DNA of 64,000 nt, from the NCBI GenBank assembly GCA_022385805.1, contig MU277675.1, positions 377,018-441,017 of the forward strand. Direction: 5' to 3'. Each line of letters begins with the position of its first letter. The stretch's first letter is position 1. The notes beneath the pieces are model-generated. The model had not been told where the DNA came from. It saw nothing but the letters and a program-made list of their open reading frames with translations, and searched no databases. Position numbers and translations under genes: made by a program. This DNA comes from Pilatotrama ljubarskyi (lineage: Eukaryota > Basidiomycota > Agaricomycetes > Polyporales > Polyporaceae). Below, piece after piece: positions 46,698-58,401 of the stretch.

Positions 46698-47802
46698 ATG
46701 AGTTTCCAAGATATTGAAGCCGGCCTCGCACAGCGGCCACTCTCGCCAGGCGCGGGGGCACCTCAGTCTCCAGAAGAATCCGCATTCCTCGGTCTGCAAT
46801 CGTCGCTCTCCCTTCAGGTCTTCAAAATCAATTCCAATGTCCAGGGAATCTTGAAGTTGGTAGATCAGCTAGGGACCGCTCGGGACTCCGCTGCGCTGCG
46901 GAAGTCACTGTGAGTATGCTGTATGTTCGTTACGCGTCGCGCCACTCATCCTGGACCAACGGTACAGCCATGACTTGACCGAGTCGACGCGAGCCATGGC
47001 CAAGCGCGGTTCAGATGACTTGAAGAAGCTTGCTGCAATGCAGGCTACTCTGGTAGGCTACATGCCTATTGTTGAGGAGCATTTTACTGAACTTCAATAT
47101 CTAGCCGAGGTACAAGACATCATTGCAGAAGACCTCTCATGATTTCCAGCTCTCCCTCGTAGCGTTCCAGCGCGCCCAGCAGGTTAGTGCGGAGAGACAA
47201 CGCACGGTCGTCGAGGGTGTCAAGCTCGCGGTGGAGGAGGAAGAGGCCGCAGCGTACGTGTTTGATGCTCTGCTGTCACCCTTTCCTCGCCCGAGGCTCA
47301 CGCCGTGACACCAGGCAAGAACAAGGTCGAGCATCAAGTCCTACGCCGTCGCAACGCCAAGCCCAGATACTGCAGACGCAGTTGTCGCCGCACGAGCTCG
47401 CCTACCAGGAGTCCATGATCCAGGAACGCGAAGCGGAAATTCGTGAAATTGAAACTGGTATCCATGAACTCCACGAGATATTCCGGGACCTTGGCACCCT
47501 CGTACAGGAGCAAGGCGGCCTCATTGGTAAGCGGCGGTCTTCTGGCTGCTCGATTCTATCAGACATACGAGCTCACATACCGGTCTTCAGATAACATAGA
47601 GTCCAATATCTCTTCAATAGCGGTGGACACGGCCGGCGCTGCAGAAGAGCTCACCACCGCGCACGAATATCAGAGGCGGGCGGGCCGACGCGCGCTGTGC
47701 CTCATGCTCGTCCTGGTCGTGGTCGTCTGCGTGGTCCTCTTGGCAGTGCGTATCCTCCTCATAGTCGCTCGCTGTTCTACAGGAATACCAATTCTTTGTT
47801 GA
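46698..47802 (+). CDS. PEP12: Pep12-like endosomal Qa-SNARE (syntaxin)
   Basis: This is a tail-anchored SNARE of the Pep12/syntaxin-7 group, acting in fusion at late endosome or vacuole. The ATG at 46698 gives MSFQDIEAGLAQRPLS. The N-terminal Habc-type helices read LQVFKINSNVQGILKLVDQL, LHDLTESTRAMAKRGSDDLK and KTSHDFQLSLVAFQRAQQVS. The SNARE motif runs from ESMIQEREAEIREIETGI through HELHEIFRDLGTLVQEQGGL to IDNIESNISSIAVDTAGAAEE, with the central glutamine in LVQEQ, and a membrane anchor follows (ALCLMLVLVVVVCVVLLA). Four introns are visible, one just inside the SNARE domain. The last codons are uncertain: reading on stops at 47802, and a possible 37-bp intron would give a different short tail. 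Confidence 0.88.
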
Positions 47803-48154
47803 TCACCCACCAGATCCTTTCCTGATTGGACTACTACGAGTCACGACACATTAGACCCATCGCGGTTCCAGCGATGCCCGGATTCATGAACACTTCCTTT
47901 GCGTCTGGACGGCTACCCTATCCTTGCCCTAGTGTTTACTGTTATGATATCCCTTATGTTGCTATTATGCCCTATGATGACTATCTGTAACATTACGAGG
48001 ACCTGGGCGTGACTGGTGTCCAACGTGTTTCGAACAGCCCGACGTCTATGTTTGCCGGAGATGCACTGGGCACCTCGTACGCTCCATCAAGACCTTCAGT
48101 TTTGTCCAATTCACGTCCGTATTGTAAGCTTTACATTGTGGTAGTGTATAGCGG
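47803..48154. other. Convergent 3' flanks
   Basis: Nothing is recognised between the syntaxin and ETF-beta stop codons. Confidence 0.5.
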
Positions 48155-49295
48155 CTATGACTTGACGGGCGTGATACCAGCCTCCTTGAGCTTGGCAATA
48201 AGCTGATCCACATTCTCGACCTGCATGCATCGTTCATTGAGCACAGATAGCAGGACACGTGAATAGCGTACTTGCCTTGCCTCCTCCAACGCGCTTTGGG
48301 GGCTCTGCGACCTTGACGGTCTCTAGGATCGGAGTAAGGTCGACGCCGAGTTCTGAAGGAGTGAGCTTCTGGATTGGCTTCTTCTTTGCCTTCATGATGT
48401 TCGGCAATGACGCATAGCGGGGCTCTGGTGACTTGTTCAATCAGTTGTTCAAGGGCAGATTCGCTTTCCAGGCTCACCGTTCAAGCTGCAAATCAGACAG
48501 TCAGCTGTGGGTGGGCGCGCATATGAAGAGGATGACATACCGAAGGTCCGTGGTGACAACCAGGGGCAGCCGACACTTCAGCTCCTCAAGGCCACCGTCA
48601 ATCTCCCTCGTGACGTCGGCTTCCTTCTTCTTGGGGTCCACCACGAGCTTGCTCGCGAAGGTCGCCTGCGCCCAGTCCATAAGGCCCGCCAACATCTGGC
48701 CGGTCTGCCCCGCGTCGTCGTCAATCGCTTGCTTTCCCATAATCACCAGGTCCACGCCCTCCTTCTCGCGCTGAATCACCGCGCGAAGAGCCTTCGCAAC
48801 TCCGAGCGGCTCGGGGGCGGGGGCAGAGTCCGGCACCTCGATATGGATGGCGGAGTCTGCGCCCATGGCGAGCGCGGTACGGAGCGTCTCCGCGGCTTTG
48901 GGAGGACCGATGGTGACGACCTTGATGGACTTGACCTCGTCCTTGAGCTTCTCGCGTAACCGCACGGCTTCCTCGACAGCTATGCGTGCGCAGACCGAGT
49001 CAGGCACTCCTTTGGCGAGAACACAGGTATGACGCACCGATTTCATCAAATGGATTCTGCGAAGCTTCAGTGCTTGCACTCGAGCGACGATTCCGAAAAA
49101 CTCACCATTGAGTGCTTGACGTTGAGGTCGACACCCTTCTGGTCAGGGTTCACCCGGATCTTGACCGCATAGTCGACTGTCCTGTGAGCAATTACGCCGC
49201 GTCAACTCCAGCCTCACGCGCCTATCGCGTCGGTGTCGCACCCACCGCTTCACAGGGACCAGGATGTTGAGCAGGCGCACTGCAGACGGTCTCAT
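48155..49295 (-). CDS. ETFB: Electron transfer flavoprotein beta subunit
   Basis: This mitochondrial-matrix subunit of ETF accepts electrons from acyl-CoA and other dehydrogenases and passes them to ETF:ubiquinone oxidoreductase. The ATG at 49295 gives MRPSAVRLLNILVPVKR, then TVDYAVKIRVNPDQKGVDLN. The ETF-beta signature follows as NPFDEIAVEEAVRLREKLKD, assembled across two introns. Next come VTIGPPKAAETLRTALAMGA, the adenine/AMP-binding stretch LVIMGKQAIDDDAGQTGQML and LPLVVTTDLRLNEPRYASLP (across an intron). The C-terminus is VENVDQLIAKLKEAGITPVK, ending at a TAG at 48155-48157. The size, about 260 residues, is normal. The divergent-side neighbour is a CoA-transferase-family enzyme, a plausible but unproven functional link through CoA-ester metabolism. 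Confidence 0.95.
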
Positions 49296-49841
49296 GCTGG
49301 CGTCGAGTCGGAGGAGGCTGGGGAAGGAGGAGTGGAATCACAGGTGTGCTTGGCGAGAGTGCGGGGAATCGGGATCCGAGCGGCGGCTGTTGCCGAACGG
49401 GGTGTGCTCGCCCAGATTAGGCAGGCGTAGTCGTTCTGCCTTGTTCTCGTGACAGGCTCAGAGGGCGGATCTTCGGGGCACTTGGAGGTTACATGGAGGC
49501 AACATGGAGCAGACATAGTGCCTATAAAACTGCTCTTATGCTGCAGCAGTTTTTAATGTGTATGACCGGGCTGCTCTGAGATCCAGCAGCATAAGGCTAG
49601 GAATGCTGTAGGGAGATACACTGGTCCTGTTCCCTACTGGAGCGTGGATGAATGCGCCGACATGCGCCTTACAGTGAGTCCCGTTAGGAGGTCGGAAGAC
49701 TCGCAAGTACATGAATTCAGATGTGTCTTGTCTGAGTCTGAGTAGTGATATACAATTTCAAATACTTGTACAAGCATGTCGCAAGTCGAAAGCGACGCAG
49801 CTATACTGTGAAAGCGGGGCCTGTAGGACACGGTAGGGGAG
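49296..49841. other. Intergenic, nothing recognised
   Basis: Promoter side of ETFB and 3' flank of the CoA-transferase gene. No feature is supported. Confidence 0.5.
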
Positions 49842-51640
49842 TCAGTCGGCTCGTGGAAGCCACTCAGGGACGTGGGCATCCAAACGCATCGGAGCTTCAC
49901 CTTCCCTCACGGGAGTTACGGAAAGCTTGGCTGCGTGCGTGAGAGCCGTCATGACCTTCCTCTGGCCATCACTGTCATCTTTTGCGCCCTTCGACTGGAC
50001 TACCTTCGTTGCATATCGCGATACCTCTAAATCACCCAAGGCTCGTGGAGGTGGAAGCGGCTTGCCGTCTCGAAACGCAGTTACGGGATCAAGTCGTCCA
50101 AGTGATCGGATCCAGCGTCCGACAGCGGCCAGAGATACGCGCACCTCCCACGACCCTCCTTCCTACTGAAATGTCAACATTGAAGGCCAGATGTTTCATG
50201 GACAGCTTACTGTGATTGTCTTGCAGAGAGCAGCCTGGATGCCGAAAGCGAGCATATAGCCGGCCGCATGGTCTAAGGCCTGCATAGGGAGCGCCTTGGG
50301 AGGTAGCGGTCGGAAGCCAACCTCCCCGGTGTATGTTGCATAGGCCTCGGCTTCTGCGACGTTGAACCCGGTAGCTGTCTGGACTAGCGAGTCGAACTGC
50401 CGTTGTCATCAGTAGCATTATTGTGAGCTGGTCCTGAGGGTCGTACCCCTCGCCGTTCCTTCCACGGGCCCTCCCAACCATACGCACGTAGACTAGCGTA
50501 GACAACCCCTGGTCGCGCCTTAACGACGTCTTCAACTCCAAAACCCTTCGCGGAGAGGCCGCCTGGGCGATACGCCTGCAGGAACACGTCCGCGTCCTTG
50601 ACTAGTGAGGCACATTGCTCACGGTCAGTCGGCTCGTTTAAATCTAGCTGGGCTGTGCGTTTCCCTCGGGAGGTATCAAGGTCCAGCGATGGAAGCGCGG
50701 GTAACTTGGGCGAGGTGATCCACAACACGTCCGCTCCGTGGGCTTTGCAATACAGTGAGCCGGGTATCATGCTGAGCCTCCGTTAGCGAGCGTACCTGCG
50801 AGGGTCCGTCCGCAGACCGGTCCTGCGAGCACTCTTGTGAGGTCCAGTACACGGATGCTATCTAGAGACCGCGCCTTACTGCCTTTCACCTCCCGCTTCG
50901 GAGCTTCCCCGACCTTGACGAGCATGACTGGAGGGACGTCGGCCAGAGCCTGGCCCTGCGGATGCGCATCCCATTCCTCAAACGAACGCAGGGCTGTCGC
51001 AACCATGCCTCTGTTTGCCGCCTCAGTCTCAAAGTCCAAGGCGTTCCGCTGGAGCATGGCTTGCGCTATGGACTCCTTCGTCGGCTCACAGCTGAGAATG
51101 TCTAGAATACCCTGCTTGTGACTGCATCGGATCAGCGAAGACCATGACTACCTGAAGCTAGAGACCTACTGTGGAAAGTTGGTGTGGATCCGGACGTAGC
51201 TGTTGTCCTTCGTACGGTACACGCCCGCAAGGGCATCGAATAGCGCGAACTCCTCCGTAGAGCTCCCCTCTATGGCGTAGTACGCTTCACTTTCTAGTGT
51301 CGCCCCTCAGTGCCGCTCATTGTTCTGGACGAGTGAACGACTGACTGAACTCTAGTACGGCATGGCGCGCTTCAACGCTCACATCCTGCTCTACACCAGT
51401 TCTGAGCTTATGTAGTTCAGCTGCTGCGAGCCCTGCCAATCCGATGGCTGTCTGCGATAGGACGTGAGGTCATGCGCGGCGCTCATGGTGATGAGAACCT
51501 GCCTGAGCGGCTGTGCCGAGGCGAAAGGATGAGTTCACGGCTGGATCAGGTTGTTCTGTCAACCGCAAACGGGAGATAGCATCCGCAGGAAGTCGCAGGG
51601 ATTGCCACAAAGCTGCTGCTGGTGCACGGACAGTCGTCAT
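49842..51640 (-). CDS. Family III CoA-transferase (CaiB/BaiF type)
   Basis: Relatives move CoA between acids or racemise acyl-CoAs. The ATG at 51640 gives MTTVRAPAAALWQSLRLPAD. Exons then give TAIGLAGLAAAELHKLRTGV, EDVS-type residues (DVSVEARHAVLEF), VYRTKDNSYVRIHTNFP, HKQGILDILSCEPTKESIAQ and the typical core SIRVLDLTRVLAGPVCGRTL. Next come GADVLWITSPKLPALPSLD, KRTAQLDLNEPTDREQ, DADVFLQAYRPGGLSAKGFG and VYASLRAYGWEGPWKERRG. KALPMQALDHAAGYMLAFG carries the likely catalytic Asp. The C-terminus ends VPEWLPRAD at a TGA at 49842-49844. Fungal members are usually near 500-560 residues, which fits. Formyl-CoA transferase, carnitine-CoA transferase and racemase activities cannot be separated by eye. 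Confidence 0.9.
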
Positions 51641-52136
51641 GAAGTAAATCGAGCCAGCTAGCACTCAGCCTCCTGCTGTCGCGAATGGTATAGGTGCTGA
51701 CGCATGGGACTATGAAGTGGTCTCTGCCGGTTCGCGGTGTATCCGGCGAAGTCGCGGTCCGGACCGTCCGGTGCTATTCGCAGAACAGCGGACTTAAATT
51801 CCGTCATCACTATGCATATCGGCACGTATAGACAGACATGTTCAGAAGAGAGTGGAGGCTGTAACCTGCAGCAATGGCAGAACGTAGAGAGTACTGAAGG
51901 CGCCAACTACTGTCATGGCCCATTGCCGTACGAAAGGATCGAGATTCGGAGACGCGCAGGCCGTCAGCCAACCGCTCTCGGGTGATTACGCAGAAGTTGG
52001 AGCTCCGACAGCGGAGAATATCCTGCCCCCGCTGCGGGTCGGACGGGGTGGAAATCTATTGGAACACCGCCATTACGCCGTATTTGCCCGGTCGACGTTT
52101 CCGACGACGACGAATACTTCATTCTCGACGACCTCG
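51641..52136. other. Divergent promoter region
   Basis: Lies between the CoA-transferase and MPP-beta start codons. Nothing else is recognised. Confidence 0.5.
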
Positions 52137-53730
52137 ATGGTGACAAGCACACTCTCGGCCTCGCTTGGGCGTGCTCTTCGGAGCGCAGCGCGCTACCCTG
52201 TACGTTGCTGCTGGTCGCCGCCATAAGTCCTCCGGAACTTTGCTGACGGAGTACCCCACAGCGCCGCCCATTGCGGTCGTTTGCGACTGCAGTCAACGTC
52301 CCCCACCCCCAGCTGCAGACGACGACCCTGCCAAATGGCCTGACGGTAGCGACTGAGTCTCATCCGCATGCGCAGACGGCGACGGTGGGCGTGTGGATCG
52401 ACGCGGGGTCGAGGGCGGAGACGGACGCGACCAACGGCACGGCGCACTTCCTTGAGCACATGGCCTTCAAGGGCACCAACCGCCGCTCCCAGCACCAGCT
52501 TGAGCTATCTGTCGAGAGCCTCGGTGCGCACCTGAACGCGTACACGTCGCGGGAGCAGACGGTGTACTACGCCAAATGCTTCTCCAAGGACGTCAACACG
52601 AGCGTTGACATCATCAGCGACATCCTCCAGAACTCGACGCTCGACCCTGCAGCCATCGAGCGTGAGCGGGATGTGATTCTGCGGGAGCAGCAGGAGGTGG
52701 ACAAGCAGATGGAGGAGGTTGTCTTCGACCACCTGCATGCTGTTGCTTTCCAGGGTGCGTGACGTCGGCAGTCCCCTCGTACCGTGCAACTAACTTCCTG
52801 CAGGCCAACCTCTCGGGCGCACCATCCTCGGCCCCAAGGCTAACATCCTCTCCATCAAGCGCGATGACCTCGTCTCGTACATTAAGACGAACTACACCGC
52901 TGACCGCATGGTCCTTGTCGGCACTGGCGGTGTGGACCACGAGCAGCTCGTCAAGGCCGCCGAGAAGCACTTTGCCTCCCTTCCCGTTTCCCCCAACCCC
53001 ATCCCCCTCGGCCGTCTCTCGCACCCGAAGACCCGCTTCGTCGGCTCTGAGGTTCGCATCCGCGACGACAGCATGCCCACCGCACACGTCGCGATCGCTG
53101 TCGAGGGTGTCGGCTGGAGCTCGCCCGACTACTTCCCCATGCTCGTTATGCAGAGCATCTTCGGCAACTGGGACCGCTCTCTCGGCGCGTCGGGCCTTAT
53201 GTCATCCCGCCTCTCGCACATCATCTCCTCGAACCAGCTCGCGAACAGCTACATGTCGTTCTCGACAAGCTACTCCGACACTGGTCTCTGGGGCATCTAC
53301 CTCGTCACGGAGAACCTGATGAACATGGATGACATGACCCACTTTACGCTCAAGGAGTGGACGCGCATGTCCATCGCGCCCACCGAGGTCGAGGTCGAGC
53401 GCGCCAAGAGCCAGCTCAAGGCGAGCCTGCTCCTCACCCTTGACGGCACGACTGCCATTGCGGAGGACATTGGCCGGCAACTCGTCACGAGTGGACGCCG
53501 CATGACCCCCAAGCAGATCGAGTTCATGGTCGACAACGTCACCGTTGAGGACATCAAGCGCGTAGCGCAGAAGTACCTCTGGGACAAGGATGTACGTAGC
53601 ACTCATGTCTTGCTGCTCTACATTGTGCTCATAGTTGCCCCCTTAGATCGCCATCGCCGCTGTCGGTCCCCTCGACGGTCTCCTGGACTACAACCGTATC
53701 CGTGCCGACATGTCATCACTGCTCTACTAA
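52137..53730 (+). CDS. MAS1: Mitochondrial processing peptidase beta subunit
   Basis: Four exons (52137-52199, 52262-52754, 52804-53591, 53647-53730) encode 475 residues of the catalytic subunit that removes matrix-targeting presequences. The N-terminus is itself a presequence ([20 protein letters not shown], then [10 protein letters not shown]). The M16 inverted zinc motif HxxEH is present as [11 protein letters not shown], with the third ligand expected in the helix [20 protein letters not shown]. The glycine-rich beta-subunit features and the C-terminal domain are complete ([34 protein letters not shown]), ending [10 protein letters not shown]. The intact HxxEH and lack of the alpha-subunit glycine loop distinguish it from MPP-alpha. 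The third intron splits off the last 28 codons. Confidence 0.95.
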
Positions 53731-54252
53731 GCGTGGCGGTGGGGTGCGGTCTCGAGTTCGGACGCTGTTCTGTAGTTATCGTCGTAATGCTAGCCAGCTC
53801 CTAGATCCCGGCAATGGGAGGGTAGACCAAAAGTATCTTCACTCTGTTGTTTCTGTAAACGAGGGATGCTGGCTTAATCCTCTTACAACTGCGTGTCTGG
53901 AGGTTCGACCGGTGTTATCAGCTGGGGACCTCGTGGACGTCGACGTCCAAGTGGCACACATTAACGTTCTGTTTTCGCTGTCTCTTTCCTGGGGTCCCTC
54001 ACTGGATAGCACAACGTTGTACTCACCAGATCTGCGTCCTTTCTTCGTGTGGCCCTGCGTCAAGATTCAGGGGGTCCTGCAAGTCCGGTAGGTCAAGTAT
54101 GAGCAAAGTGTCGCAATGCGCATACGACGTACGGCTGCAATACATGGGGGAATAACAGGCATGGACGAGGCAGTGAGTGAATAACGCATGGTCCATATGC
54201 AGGAAGACGACATAAATAGGCGAGCAAGAGAGCAGGCGATGTGCATGTACTG
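53731..54252. other. Convergent 3' flanks
   Basis: Nothing is recognised between the MPP-beta and Aurora kinase stop codons. Confidence 0.5.
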
Positions 54253-55644
54253 CTATGCGGCGGCTCCGGCAGTGGAATGACCCTTCGACCTATACTTGAC
54301 TATCCAAGGGTGTTTTCGCACTTCACTGAGGGGAAGTCGCCTCTCCGGGTCATACTGCAGGAGCTGTAGGCGTGGAAGAATGTCAGCTCATGTTGATGTC
54401 AGGCAGAGGGTGAGAAGTACGGACCTTGGTGATGAGGTCGCGTGCTTCTGGGGAGACCTTCGAAGGGATCTTGAGGTCGACTCGCGCAATGCGCTTGTAT
54501 GTGGCTGTAACAAACATGAGTATGGGTTGCTGTGCCGGACCACCGACACTCACCATTGTAGCCGCTGAGATCCTCGAACGGCGGTGCTCCGCAGATGAAC
54601 TCGTAGGTGAGCACGCCCAAAGCCCAGTAGTCGACCTTCTCCGAGTGCTCACGCCCTTCTACCATCTCCGGAGGAAGGTAATCCAGGGTACCACAGAGCG
54701 TTTTCCTGCGGTTTCCTGGTGCGTGGACGCTCCAGCCGAAGTCACCGATCTTCAGCTCCCCGTTGATTCCCAACAGCAAGTTCTCCGGCTTGATGTCGCG
54801 GTGGATGACGTGCTTCGAGTGCAGGTACATGAGCGCGTCCGCCATCTGGTCGATGTAGCGCGAGCTCCGCTTCTCGGTGAAGCAGCCGTACTTGGTGAGC
54901 TGTTTGTACAGCTCGCCCTTGCCGGCGAACTCGAGCATGAGGAATATCCGCTTCTCATCGTGGAAGTAGCCGTACAGCCGGAGGACGTGCGGATGCCGGA
55001 GGTTCTGCTGAATCTCAATCTCGCGCCGGATTTGCTTCTCGACGCGGGACTGGACAATCTCGGACTTGTATAGGCACTTGAGGGCGAGGATGTAGTGCGG
55101 TTCGCACTTGGTCCGGACCATGTACACTCGTCCGAACTTGCCCTTGCCGAGTGGTCGACCGATGTCGAAGTCGGTCAGATGCCATTCTCGTGTTGGTCGG
55201 TGTCTGCAGCAAATCGATCAGCGAATGCTACGTCCGTGAGCCACCTGGCACTTACACGGCAACGCTGGAGTCCAGTGCAAGGTCCTCTGCTGCCTGGCCC
55301 GTCACCTTCTCTCCGCGAGTCTCGTTCTCAATCTCAAAGCCTCCATCATATCGTCCGATGTCGATCGTCGCTGTCTTGGGTGGTGCGGGCTGCCTCGTGG
55401 GTGAAGGTGGTCGTGATGCGTCTTGTTGTTTGGTGGCTAATGACTGGGTCGACGCTGCCTTGTGCAGGTTCGTGGATGAGGGGAAAGGGTTCGGCGCGGC
55501 ATACTTCGATAGGAGCTTGGAGACGTTCGGGTTTGTCTGGCTAGGTTTCTTCTGGTGCTGTGTTGTCGTGGTTCGGGTCGTGTTGGGCTTGGAGGATATC
55601 TCCAGGGCGGAGATCTGGCGGGTGATTTGGCCTACAGAAGCCAT
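54253..55644 (-). CDS. Aurora kinase (Ipl1/Ark1 family)
   Basis: This is the chromosomal-passenger Ser/Thr kinase controlling chromosome biorientation and cytokinesis. The ATG at 55644 gives [20 protein letters not shown], then a disordered N-terminal extension of about 130 residues. The kinase domain is [33 protein letters not shown] (VAIK-type lysine), the region of [45 protein letters not shown] (DFG plus the Aurora WSVHAP signature), [15 protein letters not shown] (activation loop with the phosphorylatable Thr) and [13 protein letters not shown]. The C-terminal lobe ends with [20 protein letters not shown]. It stops at a TAG at 54253-54255. Introns interrupt before the kinase domain and in the C-lobe. 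One Aurora per genome is usual in ascomycetous yeasts; this window shows one. Confidence 0.95.
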
Positions 55645-56358
55645 TGCTGGTATCGCGATCGCTCGAGGTCGACTTGACGGACGATGTGGAAGGTGGGTGC
55701 TACGAGGAGGTCGACGGCGGAGGCGAGGAACGCGGTGAACGCGAGGTTCACTTTTGAACTAGGCGCGCTTCTTGCCATAACGCGTCGTATCACGTGATCG
55801 AGAGACTCATGCCGGTCCGGCATTCCGACCCTGTACATCTCTCCTCCTCAGCGGCTCAGCCTGCGTTATAGCGGGTGAAGGTGGGCAAGGTATCTCAGAA
55901 AGGTGCTATCTACCAAACAGAACGTCAAGACATACAGCAATCACACGAATCACGATGCTCGAGCAATCCCCGCGGATAGCATGCGCTGTAGTGGTGAGGA
56001 TTATCTCCCGGGGTGGCCTTGCAAGTTGGGCATATTTACCGTTGAGTCTTCATGCTGCTCTAGTTCTACTTAGCTATCACTGTACACGCTCATTCACTAG
56101 ATCGCTGCGCAGTGGCCACGGAGCTCGCCAGCCGGCGCAATGGACGATTGTCCACTTTACCGACATGACGCGCACCGAACCCTCAATTGCGTGATCCAGG
56201 ATACCTGGGGCGTGCATCAAATTGCGAATACGCGGTCACCGGTGGCTTCAGCACACAGAATTCTTCAAGCACACCGAGTCCGACCTCGACATGTCGATGC
56301 CACGGCTGGCCGTTCCTTCTCTTGAATTCTGACGACTCCCTCTTGCGTGGCGCCTCTA
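55645..56358. other. Divergent promoter region
   Basis: Lies between the Aurora kinase and first DUF202 gene. No feature is supported. Confidence 0.5.
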
Positions 56359-57064
56359 ATGAGGTCCTCCCCGCCGGTGACACCAGAGGCCCCTCCGTCA
56401 CCTCCGCCACCGACTCGCGAAGGCACGAGCTCGTGTACGCAGTCTAGAGATCCCTTCGAGAACCCTCCAGGCATTAGGGACCGCGATTATACACGACCAT
56501 CCACCAGCGCGGAGGAACCGTTCTCGCGAGTGTTTGACGATGACGAAGATGAGCGGCCTTCTAGCAAAGGAAAGGAAAGATCATCAGCGGAGGCACAGTG
56601 GCGAAGGATCTTGCGAGAATGGAAATTCATGCTCATGCTGGAGAACTCGGGGAGCGTCGCACGCGACCACCTCGCCTCAGAGCGGACATTCCTGGCCTAT
56701 GTCAGAACGAGCCTGACCATGTCCTCTGCAGGAGTAGGTGCGTCAGGGAAAAGCAGTTACTGCGCAAGTCCAGCGATGCTTACCTGTGTTCGATTGGGTT
56801 CTCACAGGACTGGTACAACTGTTCTCGCTCTCCGCTGCGGCGGCTCACAGGGATGACCTGGAAAGGTTCGCGCGACCGCTGGGCGCGGTGATGATTGGAA
56901 TTGGGTTGTATACGCTCGGAGTCGGTGTGGTGCGATACTTTCTCGTCCAAGACGCGCTCATTCGGGGTGTATATCCAGTTGCACGGGTTAGCACGACCCT
57001 GCTCTCGTTCGCTGTAATTGCGGTGGTCATAAGCGTATTCGTCATCATACTGCTGAAGACATGA
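56359..57064 (+). CDS. DUF202 membrane protein, copy 1
   Basis: Two exons (56359-56737, 56808-57064) encode 211 residues. The first 85 or so residues are polar and disordered (Pro/Ser/Glu/Asp-rich). Then LENSGSVARDHLASERTFLA and YVRTSLTMSSAGVGLVQLF form the DUF202 signature and first membrane helix. It is followed by ARPLGAVMIGIGLYTLGVGV and VRYFLVQDALIRGVYPVARV, with a last helix LLSFAVIAVVISVFVIILL. DUF202 occurs in the VTC polyphosphate-synthesis complex and in YidH-like proteins. There is no VTC catalytic or SPX domain here, so this is a stand-alone DUF202 protein, probably in the vacuolar or plasma membrane. A close copy lies at 58402-59119 with the intron in the same place. Molecular function not known. 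Confidence 0.88.
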
Positions 57065-58401
57065 TCATTACCACTTGGAAGGTGCGCACAAACATACTTA
57101 CTCCTCCCACCGGCGCGTCGCTGAGAAGGTTTATCAGTGGTTTTGCTGCGTACGAAAGCGATGGGGGCGCGATATTGGATCTACACTACATCGAGCTGAG
57201 TAGGTGGACATCGTCCTGATGATACATCGGATATCCTGTTGTGGAAGTCAAAGACCATGGTGGGGCGATGCTCAGGGCATTGTATGCCTATTGGTGAACA
57301 TCTCAATGGAGTGCAGCATATAGCGGGTCACTCTCCGCGGGGGCCATAAAATGTGCTAAGTAGGAGATTATATGGCTCGCCCATCCTCGTGCGTGTACGG
57401 TCCTCACCCTGGCTCGTTACAAGTGAGCCACATGGAGAACATGGATCATCACGAGCCGGGAGAGTTTACGGCAGGGTAGAGTCCGGACATACTCAGTCTG
57501 CTTAACTCAACACCGTAGTTCTCCCATACAAGTGCTCTACTCGCCGGGTCTTTGACATACCCATCGAAATCTGTGGTTCACGGTGTGAATGCGATGGAAT
57601 GCCGTACCAGGGTACGAGTGACTAGTGAGAAAGTGTTGCGGGAGACGCAAGAGTACTTGCTGAGATCGATGACCTTGAGTGGCTCGCCACGAACTCCCGT
57701 CACCCTTGGGAGTTCGAGTTTCCATGGCTCAGGGGAACAGAGTGGTGATGTGACTGCGTAGGCGGTCAAGCTGAAGACGAGAGTAGGCTGGACGAAGACG
57801 CTTCCGAAGCAGGAGGACCATCTAGAGGTTCACTTCGGTGCCACGGACCGATGTTCCGAATTCAGCGGAGCTGTCGACAGCTCCGCGATGCAAAGGTTGC
57901 CTCTCTCAACCCACACTGTGTCGAGTTTTCAGACGGCATGCTGAGTATCGCACCAGCTGCAGGAGAATACTGGATCACAGCAAGGTCAAGACGATGGAGG
58001 CATGAGATCAGGTATTGTCGCTGGCTGGCATATATGTTGTGTCGGGCAAATGTCAGAATCCAGGCCCTGCTGCAATAGCAGATCTTAAACCTCTCCCTCT
58101 CACACGTATACCCTTCCCTCTCATCAAGGTCGGTTCGACATTCTGAGATGACTGGCCTGAGCTCGGCTCAAATTGCTACTGAAATATCGACCTCCATACC
58201 ATCTTCATCGCTGTCCGTGCCCTCGTGAACGACGGCGGTTGTATGACGTCAAAACATAGGCGGCGGCTACTACAGTCAGCGTCGCCCGCACGGCGAGGAC
58301 GAGCAATTCGGAATACCTGTACGAATCGACGGCCGGTGCTTCCTCGAAGCTGCCTTAGTCCCGGCTTCGATACCCTTGTGCATCTCTGTCATCTTACCAC
58401 G
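57065..58401. other. Spacer between the DUF202 copies, with one hairpin-forming sequence
   Basis: No gene is supported in this 1.3 kb. A 9-bp perfect inverted repeat with a 9-base loop lies at 57690-57716. Confidence 0.5.
57690..57716. repeat. Short perfect inverted repeat
   Basis: CGAACTCCC and GGGAGTTCG separated by nine bases. It lies in the spacer between two tandem genes; role unknown. Confidence 0.35.
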